DNA of 64,000 bases from NCBI RefSeq assembly GCF_964340395.1, contig NC_135558.1:8784501-8848500 (forward strand), read 5' to 3'. Source of the DNA: Glandiceps talaboti (lineage: Eukaryota; Hemichordata; Enteropneusta; Spengelidae). Of this stretch, positions 28,387 to 41,659 are shown piece after piece. Both the position numbers and the translations under genes were made by a program. How positions within the stretch are numbered: the stretch's first letter is position 1; every line of letters starts with the position of its first letter. The notes below the pieces were generated by a model. It was not told the origin of the DNA, searched no databases, and was given only the letters and a program-made list of their open reading frames with translations.

Positions 28387-30754
28387 CTGAGATACAAAGT
28401 TAAGATAGTTAACATCATTTTTGTGTCATTGATTTGTAGTCAGGTTGTGTCTAACGACTCTGCATATGTGTATTCAGCTTGTCAGACTAGGGAGACTTAA
28501 GTCGGATCATAATCAGCTCTTTTTGTGGATGTGCTAATGGATGGAAATTTGCAGAGCTAGGCAACAAAGCAACCTAATGGTTCTGAATGTCAGTTTAGCG
28601 ACCATGTCTGATTGCCTGTGTCAACACCTGAATGCATCTAAAACTTAAAAGAAATGTATCTTTGGTATACAGGTATTTAGCGTCAACTTCCATACTGTCA
28701 GCATCTACATGTATACTATAGTGAATGCCTTAACATGTGAAAGCAGTGTCTTGTTATTTTTTATAATAATCTTAGTACCAAACATACAGTCAAAGAAAAT
28801 GAAATTACCAAATAGTAATAAAACAGAAAGATTGAAAGGCAAAACCACAGCTGTTAAGTTGACAGAATCATAAGTATGTGTTTATCATTTTGTGAAATAT
28901 GTGTTTCGGATCTGTAATGTGAACATTATACATACATATGTAGCTGCTGTTTCTTTTTCTAAGATTTGGAAAACAGAAATCACTAAACATTTCCATTGGT
29001 ACATGTTGTATATTGTAATATAATTTTAGTAGGCAACACTGGTAAAACACTACCCTGTAAGAAAGCACTATAAGCTACAAATAAACAACTGTGCACTACA
29101 TGGATGGATATACCTTGAATGCAGTACATGTTGATTTGTATACGCTATATATCAGTATTGTATGCCTAATTGAAATCACTACAAAATGAAAAACTGTCGA
29201 AGGTTAGGATTTAACATTAAAGCTGTTTACACTGTTTTAGTTTCCATTTTAAAGATTGTATAGGAAATTTTGGTTATTTTGATTTTGTTATGTATGGAAC
29301 ATTTTATCTTTCTTATCTTAAATAGTGGGGGGGGGGGGTTACAGTACATGTCACATTTGGCATAGATTCCAATATCTAAGTTACATGTACTTGCAAAATC
29401 ATGTTATTTAGTTATAAATTGATTGGGGGGGGGGGGGGGCTGCAGTAAACAACCTACATGTACACTGGGGAAGTAAATTTTACCTACATTTTGTACGGAC
29501 ATGTACCACTCCTAGCAAAACCATCTCGTAAATTCTAAGCCAAGAGACATTCTGTACTGAACTTTTGATAAAATTTTCATTACATTATCATCACACCTAT
29601 CATCTTAGATACGTAGTAACTTCATTTGATGGACAGTGAACTTTAAATTCATAAAGGTTTTCTACATCAGATGTTAATTCGTCAAATTGGAAAGATTCAA
29701 TCGCCTGCGGTCAAACTCTGTCCTAAATTACTTCTCTTTGGCTAGGGGCATGAATTCTTAATCGCAATCTCTCTACTGTATAATGCCAACAGTTTTTGAC
29801 AAGTTTCAAATCAGTGGCTAGTATATGTACTAAATGCCATACTTTCTGAACACGTGCCCTGGGCCACCATTTGGATTACTTGGGGAAATTGAGGGTTGAC
29901 AGAAGAAGCTAGTGCCCATGTGACTTCATGCTATACATATATTTTGGAAACTATGAAAATGTTATGTTTACTTACCGGTGGAATACTTTTACAAAACATC
30001 TGTTGTACAATTGAATGGTGATAATGAAAATTTGACATGAAAAAATATATAATTTTTTATATATTAAAAATAAAAGAAGAACCTAAGAACATTTGAATGT
30101 TAAACATTTTTTGTTCTCCAAATATGAATTTTTTTATGATTTCTGTACACTTATAATTAACTATTATACAATTCTGTATAATGCATATGATTATGAAAAA
30201 ATAGATAACATGGTATGGCTTGCATATTAATGTAATTTCTGTTTTGAAGAGTGGAATGATCTAAAGAATTTATGGCTACAAAATATTGACAGATGGCTCA
30301 TCATAAATTCAAAACACCTGTAGAAATATGAAAGTCTGAGCAAATATATACAATGTATGTGATTGTCTCTAGCGTGCAAAGTCATCTATTTTAGTTTAAG
30401 ATGTGGAATGGAAGTACATGTAGTGGAGGTGGGGTTACGGTAGTGGGGGTGGGGGGTTGATTGCTTTTGTACCCTAAATGATATAGCATTGATGAAACAT
30501 GTACGGTATACACTATTTGTAATGTTGGGGATTCTTTGAAATACAATATACATAGATGTAGCAAACATAAGACTATAGACTTCCAAAGTGAAAATCCATA
30601 ATATTCCTCCCACACATTTTCAGAACTGTGCAGACTAAGCTCTTTGAAGGGTTTAATCCTGAAGTGTCAGCTATTTTCAAGTTTTTAGGACATTAACTAG
30701 TTTTTAGTCTGAAAGTTTTTTTTGTATACATGCACTCCTCACCGGCTAACATTT

Positions 30755-30970
30755 AGTATCGTATTTTCAATTGTATTTACTGTTTATATGAAAGAAAAGA
30801 GTCTCAACCACACTCTCATATACAGTTGTATTTCCTGTGTATATGGCAAGACGAGAGTCTCGACAACAATCGCAAACACGCTCGTATTTAGTATACACTT
30901 TGAAAAACGACTCTCAGTTCTGCTCGTATTTACCTTCTATGTTGCGTCTTACATACCTTGTATCAGGGAA
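30755..30970 (+). repeat. Diverged tandem repeat of about 55 bp
   Basis: Blocks start with gtattt and carry a tgtatatg(g/a)-like segment followed by aagagtctcaacca, cgagagtctcgacaa or cgactctcagttctg. A 100-codon open frame runs through this region, but it is a by-product of the repeat. Confidence 0.5.
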
Positions 30971-31586
30971 CATACACAAAACCAAATTTGTAAGTCTAAC
31001 GTAATTAAAATGATATTAATTTGAAGAAATCAGAGCTTATGGTAGTTTGATTATGTAATACAATAAAAATTTAAAAATATGCACCACAGATGTAGCCACC
31101 ATACATGTACTATCATTTATAGAATGCATGTCAGTTGTACCGTTGGCATCCATTTTGTGTATGGATATCTGTAATGGGCAACTAATTCACAAATGAAAAA
31201 TTTGTATTTATCCTCGGGTCATTTTGTAATGGTGAGAATGAGGTGTTAATGTACATCTTCAGTCTGTTGGTAATAGAAAGTGTGGCTCATCAGACATAGG
31301 CATATACACGTACAACTAGATTGATGCTATCGTCACTGTCTTAACATGGAGACCTAGATACCTGTAAATGATTGTGTAAGGTTTCTTTCATTTTTGTTTT
31401 TTATTTGAACAATTTTAATTATTTACAAAAGCAAAAAAAAAAGGGATACATATGATGATACACGAAAGATCAAGCAAGAAAAAGGCAAAGGAGTAGGAAT
31501 AGTGAAACTCTACTCAACCCGTAATTAAATTATCCACAGGAAAATTAGATAAAAACATCTTCTAAAGGTGACCATTTTCTTAAATG

Positions 31587-31854
31587 CATTTCAGTCTTAT
31601 TGCTAGTTAGTGCAATTGGTTTATCAATGTTTCTGGCCTGCATCACTACTGACTTGAAGTGTCTAAAATTTGGAAGAGTTTTTTGCAATTTGCAGCGGGG
31701 AATGTGTAACTTTTGAAATACATTTCAGTCTTATTGCGAGTTAGTGCAATTGGTTTATCAGTGTTTCTGGCCTGCATCACTACTGACTTGAAGTGTCTAA
31801 AATTTGGAAGAGTTTTTTGCAATTTGCAGCGGGGAATGTGTAACGTTTGAAATA
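31587..31854 (+). repeat. Recent tandem duplication, two 134-bp units
   Basis: Units 31587-31720 and 31721-31854 differ at only three positions that I could count (for example ttgctag versus ttgcgag), so the duplication is recent. The unit has no open frame of note. This is the most conserved tandem repeat in the non-genic part. Confidence 0.9.
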
Positions 31855-31971
31855 CATAGAATGCTAGGACAATAAAAATAGGTAAAAATCATCCAGAGAG
31901 AGTTCTCAACAGTAGGCAGTATTGTGTGATGAGGTGAGTTTAATGTACTTGTAGATGTAGGAGACAGACTT

Positions 31972-32110
31972 TTGATGATAAAAACATGGGGGTGTATTAA
32001 AGTACATTATATTATGATCCCATGTAGGTGGTAAGTTTTACAAGATACACTGTATTAATTACCACCTACACTGGAATCTACTTTAATACACCCCAATCTT
32101 CTTTTATCAA
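31972..32110. mobile_element. Fold-back element (hairpin of about 60-base arms)
   Basis: The left arm contains ttgatgataaaaac, gggggtgtattaaagta and gtaggtggtaa. The right arm contains ttaccacctacactgga, tactttaatacaccccaa and cttttatcaa, in mirrored order. This makes an almost complete 139-bp hairpin with only a short loop. No second copy was found in this window. It is likely a MITE. Confidence 0.6.
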
Positions 32111-35100
32111 CATTCTACAATGTTAGGAAACACATAGAGAACAAAATGTGTAAAATTCTTATCAGAAAAGAAATACGCCTACCTATACAATATACACCTG
32201 TATGAAGGTGTATGTTTAGTATTACATGTGACATGTACAGAATGTACATATTTGTATATTATCACATGGTGATATTCATTTCACAGTGTTCCTTAACGAA
32301 AAATAGATAACAAGGATGAAATTGGACAACGAATGAAAGGGGTTGCCTTGACAACTACGTCTGAGGATTTTAATAGATACGATTCAGGCATGTTTAAGAA
32401 ATGGATAATGCATTAAGTCTAAAGAAGATCATATAGACACCTACACTTCTGGCGTTGGGTTATACCCCAAGGCAATATGTGTTGAGAACTCTCCAGTTTC
32501 ATTTGTGTAAATGTACGCATAGGTTATGCTTGTCAATTTCTGTAAGATTGTGAATAATGGCGTTACTATGGGTACAAGTGCCCTAGGAATGTACATGTAT
32601 GCTGCATCTTATTGTTTTTGTTCGAAGTGACAGAGGCTTTGTGCTGTTATCTAGTTTATAGGTAGCTATACTTACAAAGATCACAAAGGGATCTGTGAAA
32701 GCCTTTCCAAGGATGAGGATTTTGCGGGATAGATCTGTTGTGTTTTCCTTGATTATAGCAGTCCCTTTGAATAAATAATGTAGATTAAAGGAAATTTTGT
32801 AAACTTTAGCAAACTTTTGTATAAAACTTAAGTACACATATCTTATCACATATCATAGAAAATAAATACAATGTACACGTACATGCATGCTTCGAGCATG
32901 ACAATTTCAACATTTTCAACACACATAATGTAATGTTATTGTTTGTCAAAACTTTTCAGTAACATTTCACAGTACCCAGTATTTTATAATGGGTAGTAAA
33001 GCAGGTATAAGCAGGTAAAATCTTTACCTAAGTTCACCAGTCATTCTACCACTTGTATTTTTGTTAAGGTTGACTTCTCAGCGTGACATACATGTATTTT
33101 ACCATGGTTTAATATACCAGAGGGTTTCTCACTAACATTACGGTACAAGGCAAATCTGTGAAAGTTTGACTAGCTTTCCTCCACTTGGTTACCAAGGTTC
33201 CCGAATGGAATACATTAAACATATACCTGTTAAATGTAACTATTTCGCGTTTTTCAATTTGCAAGTGTCCTTCAAATAATTTCCTGAATTTACCAAACAG
33301 GAAATATCCAATGCATCAGCTACAAGAATCTGCACTTGCAAGTAATAAAGGTAAATGTGATACAGGGTCAACCCTAGGCAAATGCCTTCCTTTCCATTCA
33401 CCTTGAGGACTTGAAAACATAGAAAACTCATCAACCCATATTTGCATACGCTAGTCAATACTTGAGAGACGTAACATACATTTTAAATTTTCTGGACACG
33501 GCACAAATAAACGTAAGGAATGATCTGTTTCTGTCTCTATCTTTATCCAAGTGGTTATACTCGCGCATACTGGGATTCATTTGGAAAACGCACTGCTACA
33601 TGTAATATGAAGATATTAATTTTGCTTTTTTTAAAAATTGATTGAAGTCAGATTAAATTCACTGATGTCATATCCTTAATTTGTGTGAGATTGCTCTTCC
33701 TTCCTGTGTTCCATTCTGAAGATGTTATAGTATAAAATGAAGAAACAGATGTACATGTATGTATGTGTGTGTGTGTACGTATGTGCCTACTCATACAGAG
33801 TAGACGTGTTCCAACCCTATATTCGTCAGAAAATATGATGGATAACATGTTTATATGATTAGATATTTTTCTGTCTTTGTAAATTCCTGTTCTGTGTACT
33901 TTCTTAAATAAACAAAGATCCAGGGTTACATTGTACATGGACATGTGTACATGTACATGTAGGAATTTACAATGCACATACATGTATACACAAATTTGAT
34001 ATTAGTCTGGTTGCATATAACTTGAACTTCCAACATTGCTGAAATCATAGCTAAGAATATAGCTTGACAATTTGCATGTTACATGTTGGTATACATAATA
34101 CAGTGTATGTGTCCATTTATATACTGTACATGATGTACATCGAATTTACCTAGTAGAGTTCGTGTACATTGTAGATCGATGTACAAAACAAAACAAATAA
34201 CAGTAGAGTTTCACAGGGCATTAAATGTCAGGCACTTATAAGGCTTTGCGTTTGCAAAATATGCCAGCACTTAAGTTTTCACACGGAATTGTTGAGTTTT
34301 ACAAGACAAAGCTAGCAGCTTCGCAGAGCTGTTAGTTTAGCTTTGTTAAGTTGAAAGTGATAGTATAGTAGGGCTTACTGTAAATATTGTCACCTGCGTA
34401 TATGCCAAGGAAGTGCTATTCATAAAGATGCCAGCTGCAGACTTTCTCATGGTTCTTTCGTCTATATATTCTTCAATTTCTTGGAAAAAAATGTCAAGTA
34501 ATTTCTGTGTATTGTATACTGGTAACTCTCACAAGTTGTAAGTGCTATTTTCAATTTACTGCAGATAAGTAAACTATATAGTTTCATACAAAAGATGGTT
34601 TCTCATGCTGATTGAAAATGTTGAAACTAATAATTTAAAAGGAATTTAAAAATACAATATTTCATCAGGAATTTTGTTTAGGTTTTGGAACTTTGGTAAC
34701 AGAGGAGGAAAATCAGGTAGAACTTGCAGCGAATTTTGTTATTCATTTGATAGTTCAGATCGAGATAAAAATTTAGGTAGGAAAAAAAAACGATAGTCTG
34801 ACAGAAACTATTAGTCCTGAATAAAAATTGAAAATGTCCAATGCAATCCTTATGGCTTCATTGATAAGATAACGCTATGCAAGGACATGGGATTGAAACC
34901 CTGACCTTTAATGACAATATGGAGAAGTCGGATAGATTATAGTAAAACCTACTTTACATTTATAATACCGCCTGTAACAAAAACACTGTTGCTGATGGTA
35001 ACTTTTTTTGCAAACTGACTTATGCATTCATTTGTCTACAGAATTACTGCTTTAGGCAGTATAATCGGAGTATAAATTACTCATATTGGGAAGATTTCAC

Positions 35101-35607
35101 TAAGATCCTTTGATATCTGTAGGCAGTATTAACAATCAAAAGACACCCTAATAGCTTATAGAAGATAAAAATCATGTTATATAAGATATATATGTAACCT
35201 TTTGTTTAATGACATATTTCATCTGTCAACAGTTGATACCATCTTTTCCTTGAAAGGAGTGACCTTTAAAAATGTGCGGAATAAATGTTAATATCAAATG
35301 CCTCTTAAGTTCAAAAGATATAATAAGAAATAATAGCTTGTCTTCTGGTACTCTTGCCTGTTTTCAAGTGTATGGCGGGCTCAGAAGAAAGTTTTTCTAA
35401 ATGTGAAGATCTGTTCAAATAGAATACTAAACATCCCTTGCTAGTCTGAACTCTTTAAAGACTTGATTACCTGGCTCAATATACAGGCACTGGCTCTATA
35501 GTTCTATCTAGCAGATGGCATTGTCAAGCCAGATAGCAAAGTCTCTGAGCTACATTGTAGATATATGAATAGTTGGTTTTATTTATCTAGTATGATGAAA
35601 GGGAGAC

Positions 35608-35945
35608 ATGTTAGGGACAATCATATGATGGCACACAAGCTCAATAAACAAACTCTGTTCATTTAAAGGGGAGGGGGGTCTGGAATCAATGTGATTGCTG
35701 AACTTCATTTTGGCACTCCTAACCAAATTTCAAAAACTTTCACGCTGTCAATGATAACAGGTTCTGTATTTACTACTGAGATGTTGATAAGTTGATTAAA
35801 ATTTACTTCTAATGCGATATACATGCTTTATACAATGCTGGACTTCCAGTTAGTATTATAATGTGTTTATCATCTTGTTTTTACATTGCATCGATTGTTG
35901 GCGTACATTTGTTGAGCTTGTACAATATTGTGCAATCATCCCTTA
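35608..35945. mobile_element. Inverted-repeat element family B, copy 2 (opposite orientation)
   Basis: The segment from aaaggggaggggggtctgga to gagatgttgataagttgat is the diverged reverse complement of 6860-7010. Its ends (agggacaatcatatgatggc on the left, ttgtgcaatcatccctta on the right) form the same imperfect terminal inverted repeat. It is about 120 bp shorter than the copy at 6.6 kb because of an internal deletion or an insertion in the other copy. Confidence 0.55.
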
Positions 35946-37319
35946 CAAAGTTTCATTATGAATATTTTCAACAATAATCAGTAAAATAAGTATTGCGTGT
36001 CTGTAGTAGATATATCTTCACCTAGAAAAATAGTGTTCAATGCTGCGATGACAGAGCAGTGTATAATTTATGAGAAGAAAACCAAGACCTAGTTGTTGTA
36101 ACTCAAAGTTTCACACTTTAAATTATTCAATACATAATCATCTGAAAATTGAGAATCCAACTACAATACTATTAATGTTTAAATATTTAGCCATGTAATA
36201 ATGTAAACGTACTGTATGATGTATTTGAGAATTAATGTTGAATGATACATTAGCGAAAATAAGTACATGTATTGACTAAAATGCCTTCTTGTATGTGAAC
36301 ACAATGTGCCAGTCAGGTAATTAGTAAAAATTTGTCTTTGAGAACTACATCTATAAGTTGCTGAAAACTGCAAAAAAGCTAAATTTCCTAGTGGCAAAAT
36401 AGTAGGTTTATTGTACATGTATGTACAGTTGTATCAATATACATGTATATTATATGGAAAATATATCGGTTTACAGTGTATATATTTTATATCATATGAA
36501 TGTATATATGAAAACAAGAATTAATGACACATGATGTGAAGTCACTGCCATATTAAATACAATAAATTATCCTACGATTATTATACATGTACATACATGT
36601 ATAGTACATTCATTGATTTCTTATGGATTGGTATGGTACAGGGATAGACTGTTGAATTAAAAACATTGTATTATGATACATGTATGTGTATTTTACTGGT
36701 ACAATTTGTATATTGTACAGCTATGAATATGGTATTTGATGGCAACAGGCTGAGACTGAGATGAATAAATATTGCATACCACTCCATAATGATCATATCG
36801 CATGCCGCACTAAGATACTATTTTTATGATAAATTTTTAACAACATTTGGAAATTTCTGTAGGAGGAAACTCGCAGGAAGTCACGTTTCTCTGCTTCAGT
36901 GACATGAACATGTGTGATAGTCACAAAGTGGATGAGTTGGATGAGTTGGTATAACACCACTATGTACACGTTATCATCTGTTTTGGATTTGTTAGTGGTG
37001 TTATGTACAGTGACTCGCATGCCACGTTGGCAAGTATATATGTACACAGTACTTAAATCCTGTTAAACAGGCCGTCCACCTGGAAATAAATCTTCTCTTG
37101 TTTTACTGTCAAAATGAATAGATTTTGAGTTTTTTGCGGATGTCGACTCTGTTTCTAGATTAGTTTTTAAGAAGCTAGGTAAATATATCAATCCTGGGGT
37201 TAAAAAGTAATGGTTATTATAAGCTTATGGTGATCTGTTTATGAGAGAGTTTTTCAATAAGAGCATTATGTACAAAGTATATGTCAAATATCAGGGTGGG
37301 AATTTAGCACATAGCAACA

Positions 37320-37440
37320 TAGACTACTCAATTTTGTATCTCGACTTCCAGATTTATATACTGTAATAATCTATTAGACCAAATGAAATCAGTCGAAAAT
37401 TGGAGCTGATTCAGTTCAAAATCTGACCATCATTGAATGA
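37320..37440 (+). repeat. Family D repeat, degenerate copy
   Basis: It begins agactactcaattttgtatc and includes attagaccaaatgaaatcag and attggagctga, aligned with the last unit and tail of the array at 14.2 kb. The GGTAGTC box itself is lost. Confidence 0.45.
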
Positions 37441-38909
37441 TAAAAGTTCAATTCCGGTTTTGAGTATGCTAATTTATTTCAGCTGTTTGTCAGTAATATA
37501 GTTGGTGTGAGTTGTTTCCTTTCCTCCAATAAGGAGATTTCCATTTTTGATGTCTGAATTTCACCATGATTGAAAATGTTATTCTATCTACTTCTCTTAT
37601 GCATTATTCATGAGGATTATGAACTTAGAAATTGAGTATGGTCTGTATGTTTTTCATAACCCTTTTATTTTATCATTAACCCATCCATGGATGATAAAGA
37701 TTAGTTTGAAATGTATAATATGACAGTTGATGACTAAACAGTTTAGTGATAAGAGATTTTGCTATATCAGCTTATGGTGAGTATGGCAGACATTAATGGA
37801 AATGTATAACTTAATGAAAATGTATATTACTAAATGTTAAATTAGCATAAAGTAATTAAGAATGATCATATCATCTCTTAGCCAAATCTCTAGACTATCG
37901 GGACTAGTGGAATTGAAAATTTGATATTTGAGATATTTTCTGCTAAAAATACCATTATCTCTGTCTAATGGGAGAATCTATATAATCATATCTCACACTG
38001 CAATATTTGCAAATAAATTGCAGCATTATATGTAATATCAAATATATTTAATATTGATCGTAATCTTTCTTTATAAAGGATATTATGTTATTAAGGCCAG
38101 TAAATAGTCAAAATCTGTATCCCTTGTATTTTGCCAGCATTTTATACCATAATTGGCATACATTATTGAAATTTATGAACAGTTTTAAAATTACCAGATT
38201 TCTCCCTACATTGTTAGCGGTCTTCCCAAGTTGTAATGAAAACGCTGACATAAAAATAAACCGCAATGAAATGATATTATGAAATGAAGCAATTTTATGT
38301 GATAGGCTTTGAATAAAATAATCATGATGAAATCGCTTTTATTGTAGTATATAAATGTGTCTTGGAAAAAAGTCTTAAACTGTCCCTGATAAAAAAATGT
38401 ACCTTTAACTCATTCTTGATTGAAAACAAGAAAAAAATAGTGGTATTATTTTGTGAAAGCGGTCAAAATAATCTTGAAAATAATCCATGTTGGAATCCAA
38501 AATGATCGTCAAATATTTGAAAAATAAAAAGTTTCCTAAAATGTCTAATTATTTCAAAAGGACCTGGAACAAATTTTCATATGGCAAAGTTTTCAAAGAT
38601 TTGAATAACTTTTATTTTTATGCAAATTGGCTACCAAGGTTCTTTCAACCTTAATGTATATTTTGAACTCAGATGGAGGAATTGAGGCCAAGTGTACTAG
38701 TGTCAATGTAAACGCAAATAAGGGAAGGTGATTTTAGATTGAAAATGTGATAGGAATGTTGTTAGTATGTGCATGTATATAGGTATGCCCTGCAGGTGAG
38801 TTACTCTACGCCTGTAATTAGATCACCTATGACTCCTAAGAGCACAGTAATAAATATATATTGTGCTCCCAAAAAGAGACTTATCGCATAGCGATAGTGA
38901 TGATGTGTG

Positions 38910-39135
38910 CGTATTTGTCGCCTAGCAACCATTTCACTTACATATGGCTATGGAATTTGTCAACCAGTTTTATATTAAATATGATTGATGTGTTTTTTAA
39001 AACTGATAACATATGCTCCTTGATATTCTATTACCAGTGTTCACTCATAATATCATAAAATTTGTCTCCTAGCAACCGTTTCAATTTTGACGAACATATG
39101 GTTATGGAATTTGTCAAATAGTTGTTGATTACTCA
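38910..39135 (+). repeat. Direct repeat pair, offset 147
   Basis: The sequence tttgtcgcctagcaacca, with acatatggctatggaatttg further on, at 38914 recurs as tttgtctcctagcaaccg and acatatggttatggaatttg from 39061. The two copies differ by a handful of bases and one short insertion. Confidence 0.75.
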
Positions 39136-41540
39136 GTATGATTAATATTCCACAGAGTGCATGTACATGTAGGTGATTCCATAACTTGATAGATATTTTT
39201 TTTTCTGTTTGAAAACATATTTAGAATTGTCTGATCAATCAAACCAGCCTGATGGAATAAACAATGTAGATTTAATATTCAAGTCAAGTTTATCTCATTA
39301 TATTAAGAAAATAAATAAAAAGGGCACTGTCCAGATCTTAAGATCTTTTTCTGTATTACTTTTGTTTTGGTATGAAGAAAGCAAATTTGTACATGAAAAA
39401 CTGGCCAACAGAAAGGTATATTGTATAGACGGATAGACTTAGTAGTTTTGAATAGGGTTAGAATTTGAAAGCAGAGATGGTATTTAAGGTCAGTGGTTAG
39501 AGGTCAGGGGTTAATTTGAAGATCTGTTTTCAGAGCTCCAGATACATGTAATTCCACATGGAGTGTTTGTAATATACTAAAAGGATTGGTAAATGATATG
39601 AAATCTGTACAGAATTTATGAAGTGGTTATTCAATTTCAGCCAAGACTTGGGATGCAATTCTACATCATACATGTAACAACAGAGGATGTATTCATAGAG
39701 GAAACGAAGGGATGAGTCATTTGGAATGGTTAGAATTATGTCATTTAGTGGAAGAGAGAAATAACGCAAGTACAACAACACATGGCATGTATTTAAAATA
39801 AGTCCAAAATAAGAAAAAAGATATAAGAAAAAATGGATCGTGATTGCTACTGGGGCTTCAAGATAGAAAGTCATCAATAAAAAGAGGAATACTACACCTC
39901 GAAAAAGAAGCATTTTTGACTCGCCGCATGATGAATATGCATGTCCATGGAAAGTACATGTGCCTACCCTGTACATAGAACAATGAATGAAGAACAAGTT
40001 TCAACTCGGCAATCACACAAAATGTACGTGATGTAAAATCTTAAACTGACTCTACAGAACTTTAAAGGTTTACAGAAATATGATTAATTTCATGAATGGC
40101 ATTCCACTTTTAATTGACTCCTGTCATGTTTCCTTTAAAAATACAGAACGTTGGCATGTTCACCTTGACTTTTCATGCGTGTTAATGTAATTTGTAAGTC
40201 TGACAGCAGCTCATTCAGCCAACAGCCTGGTGAAACTGTATCAGTAGATTTGTAGTTTGTATATAGGTATACATGTAGTTTGTACAGGGAAACTCTCTAT
40301 CTCCATATAGAGATATTTATACATGATAAAGGGTGCTTGTACCTATTTCTATTTCTCTAATCGTACCACCTTAAAAACTGCTTGATCGGTATACCCTAAA
40401 AATAAAAAATAAGAGTACATTGTACATATTGATAATACTTTCATTTCCCACAGTCTGAATGACTTAGAAATGATGATTAAAGTCAGAAGGAAACTTTAAA
40501 CCATGTGTTTTTCTGAAATGAATGATAATTTTTCACTGAGAAACAGATGCAATGTATGTGCTCACAGTATTGAAAAAAAACGGTAGACATCAGTATTTCA
40601 TACAGTAACACACAATAGACAGGGTATCAGCAGTCTAGTTAGATGGGAAATATTAAATATGGGAATCTTTTCTGAAAATACTTGACATTCAGTGAAGGCT
40701 TTTCAGCAATTCATAAGAGTACGTTTGAGCTCGCTATAAAAATTGTAGATGAGTGCATTTAGCCTTAGAATTCCAAATTTCATTTGATCAGCTGTCGGTG
40801 AGTCAACATCAAATGTATGGATCCCTCTGTGATTGATATTGACAGTGTTTTTAACCTTCCGCAGACAGACTCTCTGAAAATCCGCGCTTATTTCACAAAA
40901 TTACTCGCATTGGTAATCATTTGGGATATAATAGCCAAATTTTAGTGTAAGCAGAAATCCAGCAATGCCAATTGAAAAAAATTGCTGTTGGAAAAAAGAA
41001 AATTTTGCAGCGGAAAGGGCTTGATAGTCATCATTTTGTGTATTAGAACATGCTCTGTTAATGACCAGTATGTGCGTCATCCATTCATAAGTTGATCCCA
41101 TTGATGAAGCCAATATGTGATTTGGTTGCTATAGCAACTGCCTCCTGGATAACTGCTCCTACATCAGCATAATCTTTGTGTTGAGCAATGATACCTACTT
41201 TCAAATCAACTATACAAATGAAATGGTTCAGATTTTTTGTGTGTGTGAAGGTTAACAGCTTATAGTGATGGTTCACGTTGCAGTCTGTTTGTTTTTCTTT
41301 TCTAGTTGTTAGAATAAATAAATAAACATGTGAAACTATATAAATAAATAAACATGTGAATGAATAAAAAAAATGAATAAATAAGTAAAAAGGGATATTG
41401 ATAAATAAGTAAATAAATGAAAACGGAAACTTATAAATAAATGAAAAAGGAAATATATGAAAAATAGATAAATTGATAAATATTGTATAATATATGCATA
41501 AATATGTATATAATGTATATATACATGTAATATGTATGTA

Positions 41541-41567
41541 TGTATGTATGTATATATATATACCATA

Positions 41568-41655
<88 letters not shown>
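41541..41655. repeat. Compound (GTAT)n(AT)n microsatellite
   Basis: It begins with four ATGT units and passes into about 40 AT units. The 250 bp to its left (41310-41480) are rich in (AAAT)n and (GAATAAAT)-like units, a degenerate tetranucleotide zone. Confidence 0.95.

Positions 41656-41659
<4 letters not shown>

Larger units (their letters stand above)
14551..31586. other. No assignable gene; interspersed repeats only
   Basis: Between the SINE, the MITE copies and the microsatellites I see only short chance-length frames. Two exon-like segments (20043-20154 minus and 25425-25517 plus) have splice-like borders but no recognisable product, so they are reported as findings. Confidence 0.45.

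Noticed and set aside
27987-28403. 138-codon frame rich in Met-Tyr-Val-Cys
   Set aside because: It arises from the (ATGT)n tetranucleotide array.
30722-31024. 100-codon plus-strand frame
   Set aside because: It overlies a diverged 55-bp tandem repeat and has no recognisable product.
39530-39997. 155-codon open frame on the minus strand, the longest in the window
   Set aside because: Hydrophobic and irregular, with no recognisable domain. At this composition a frame of this length somewhere in 64 kb on two strands is not very unlikely.
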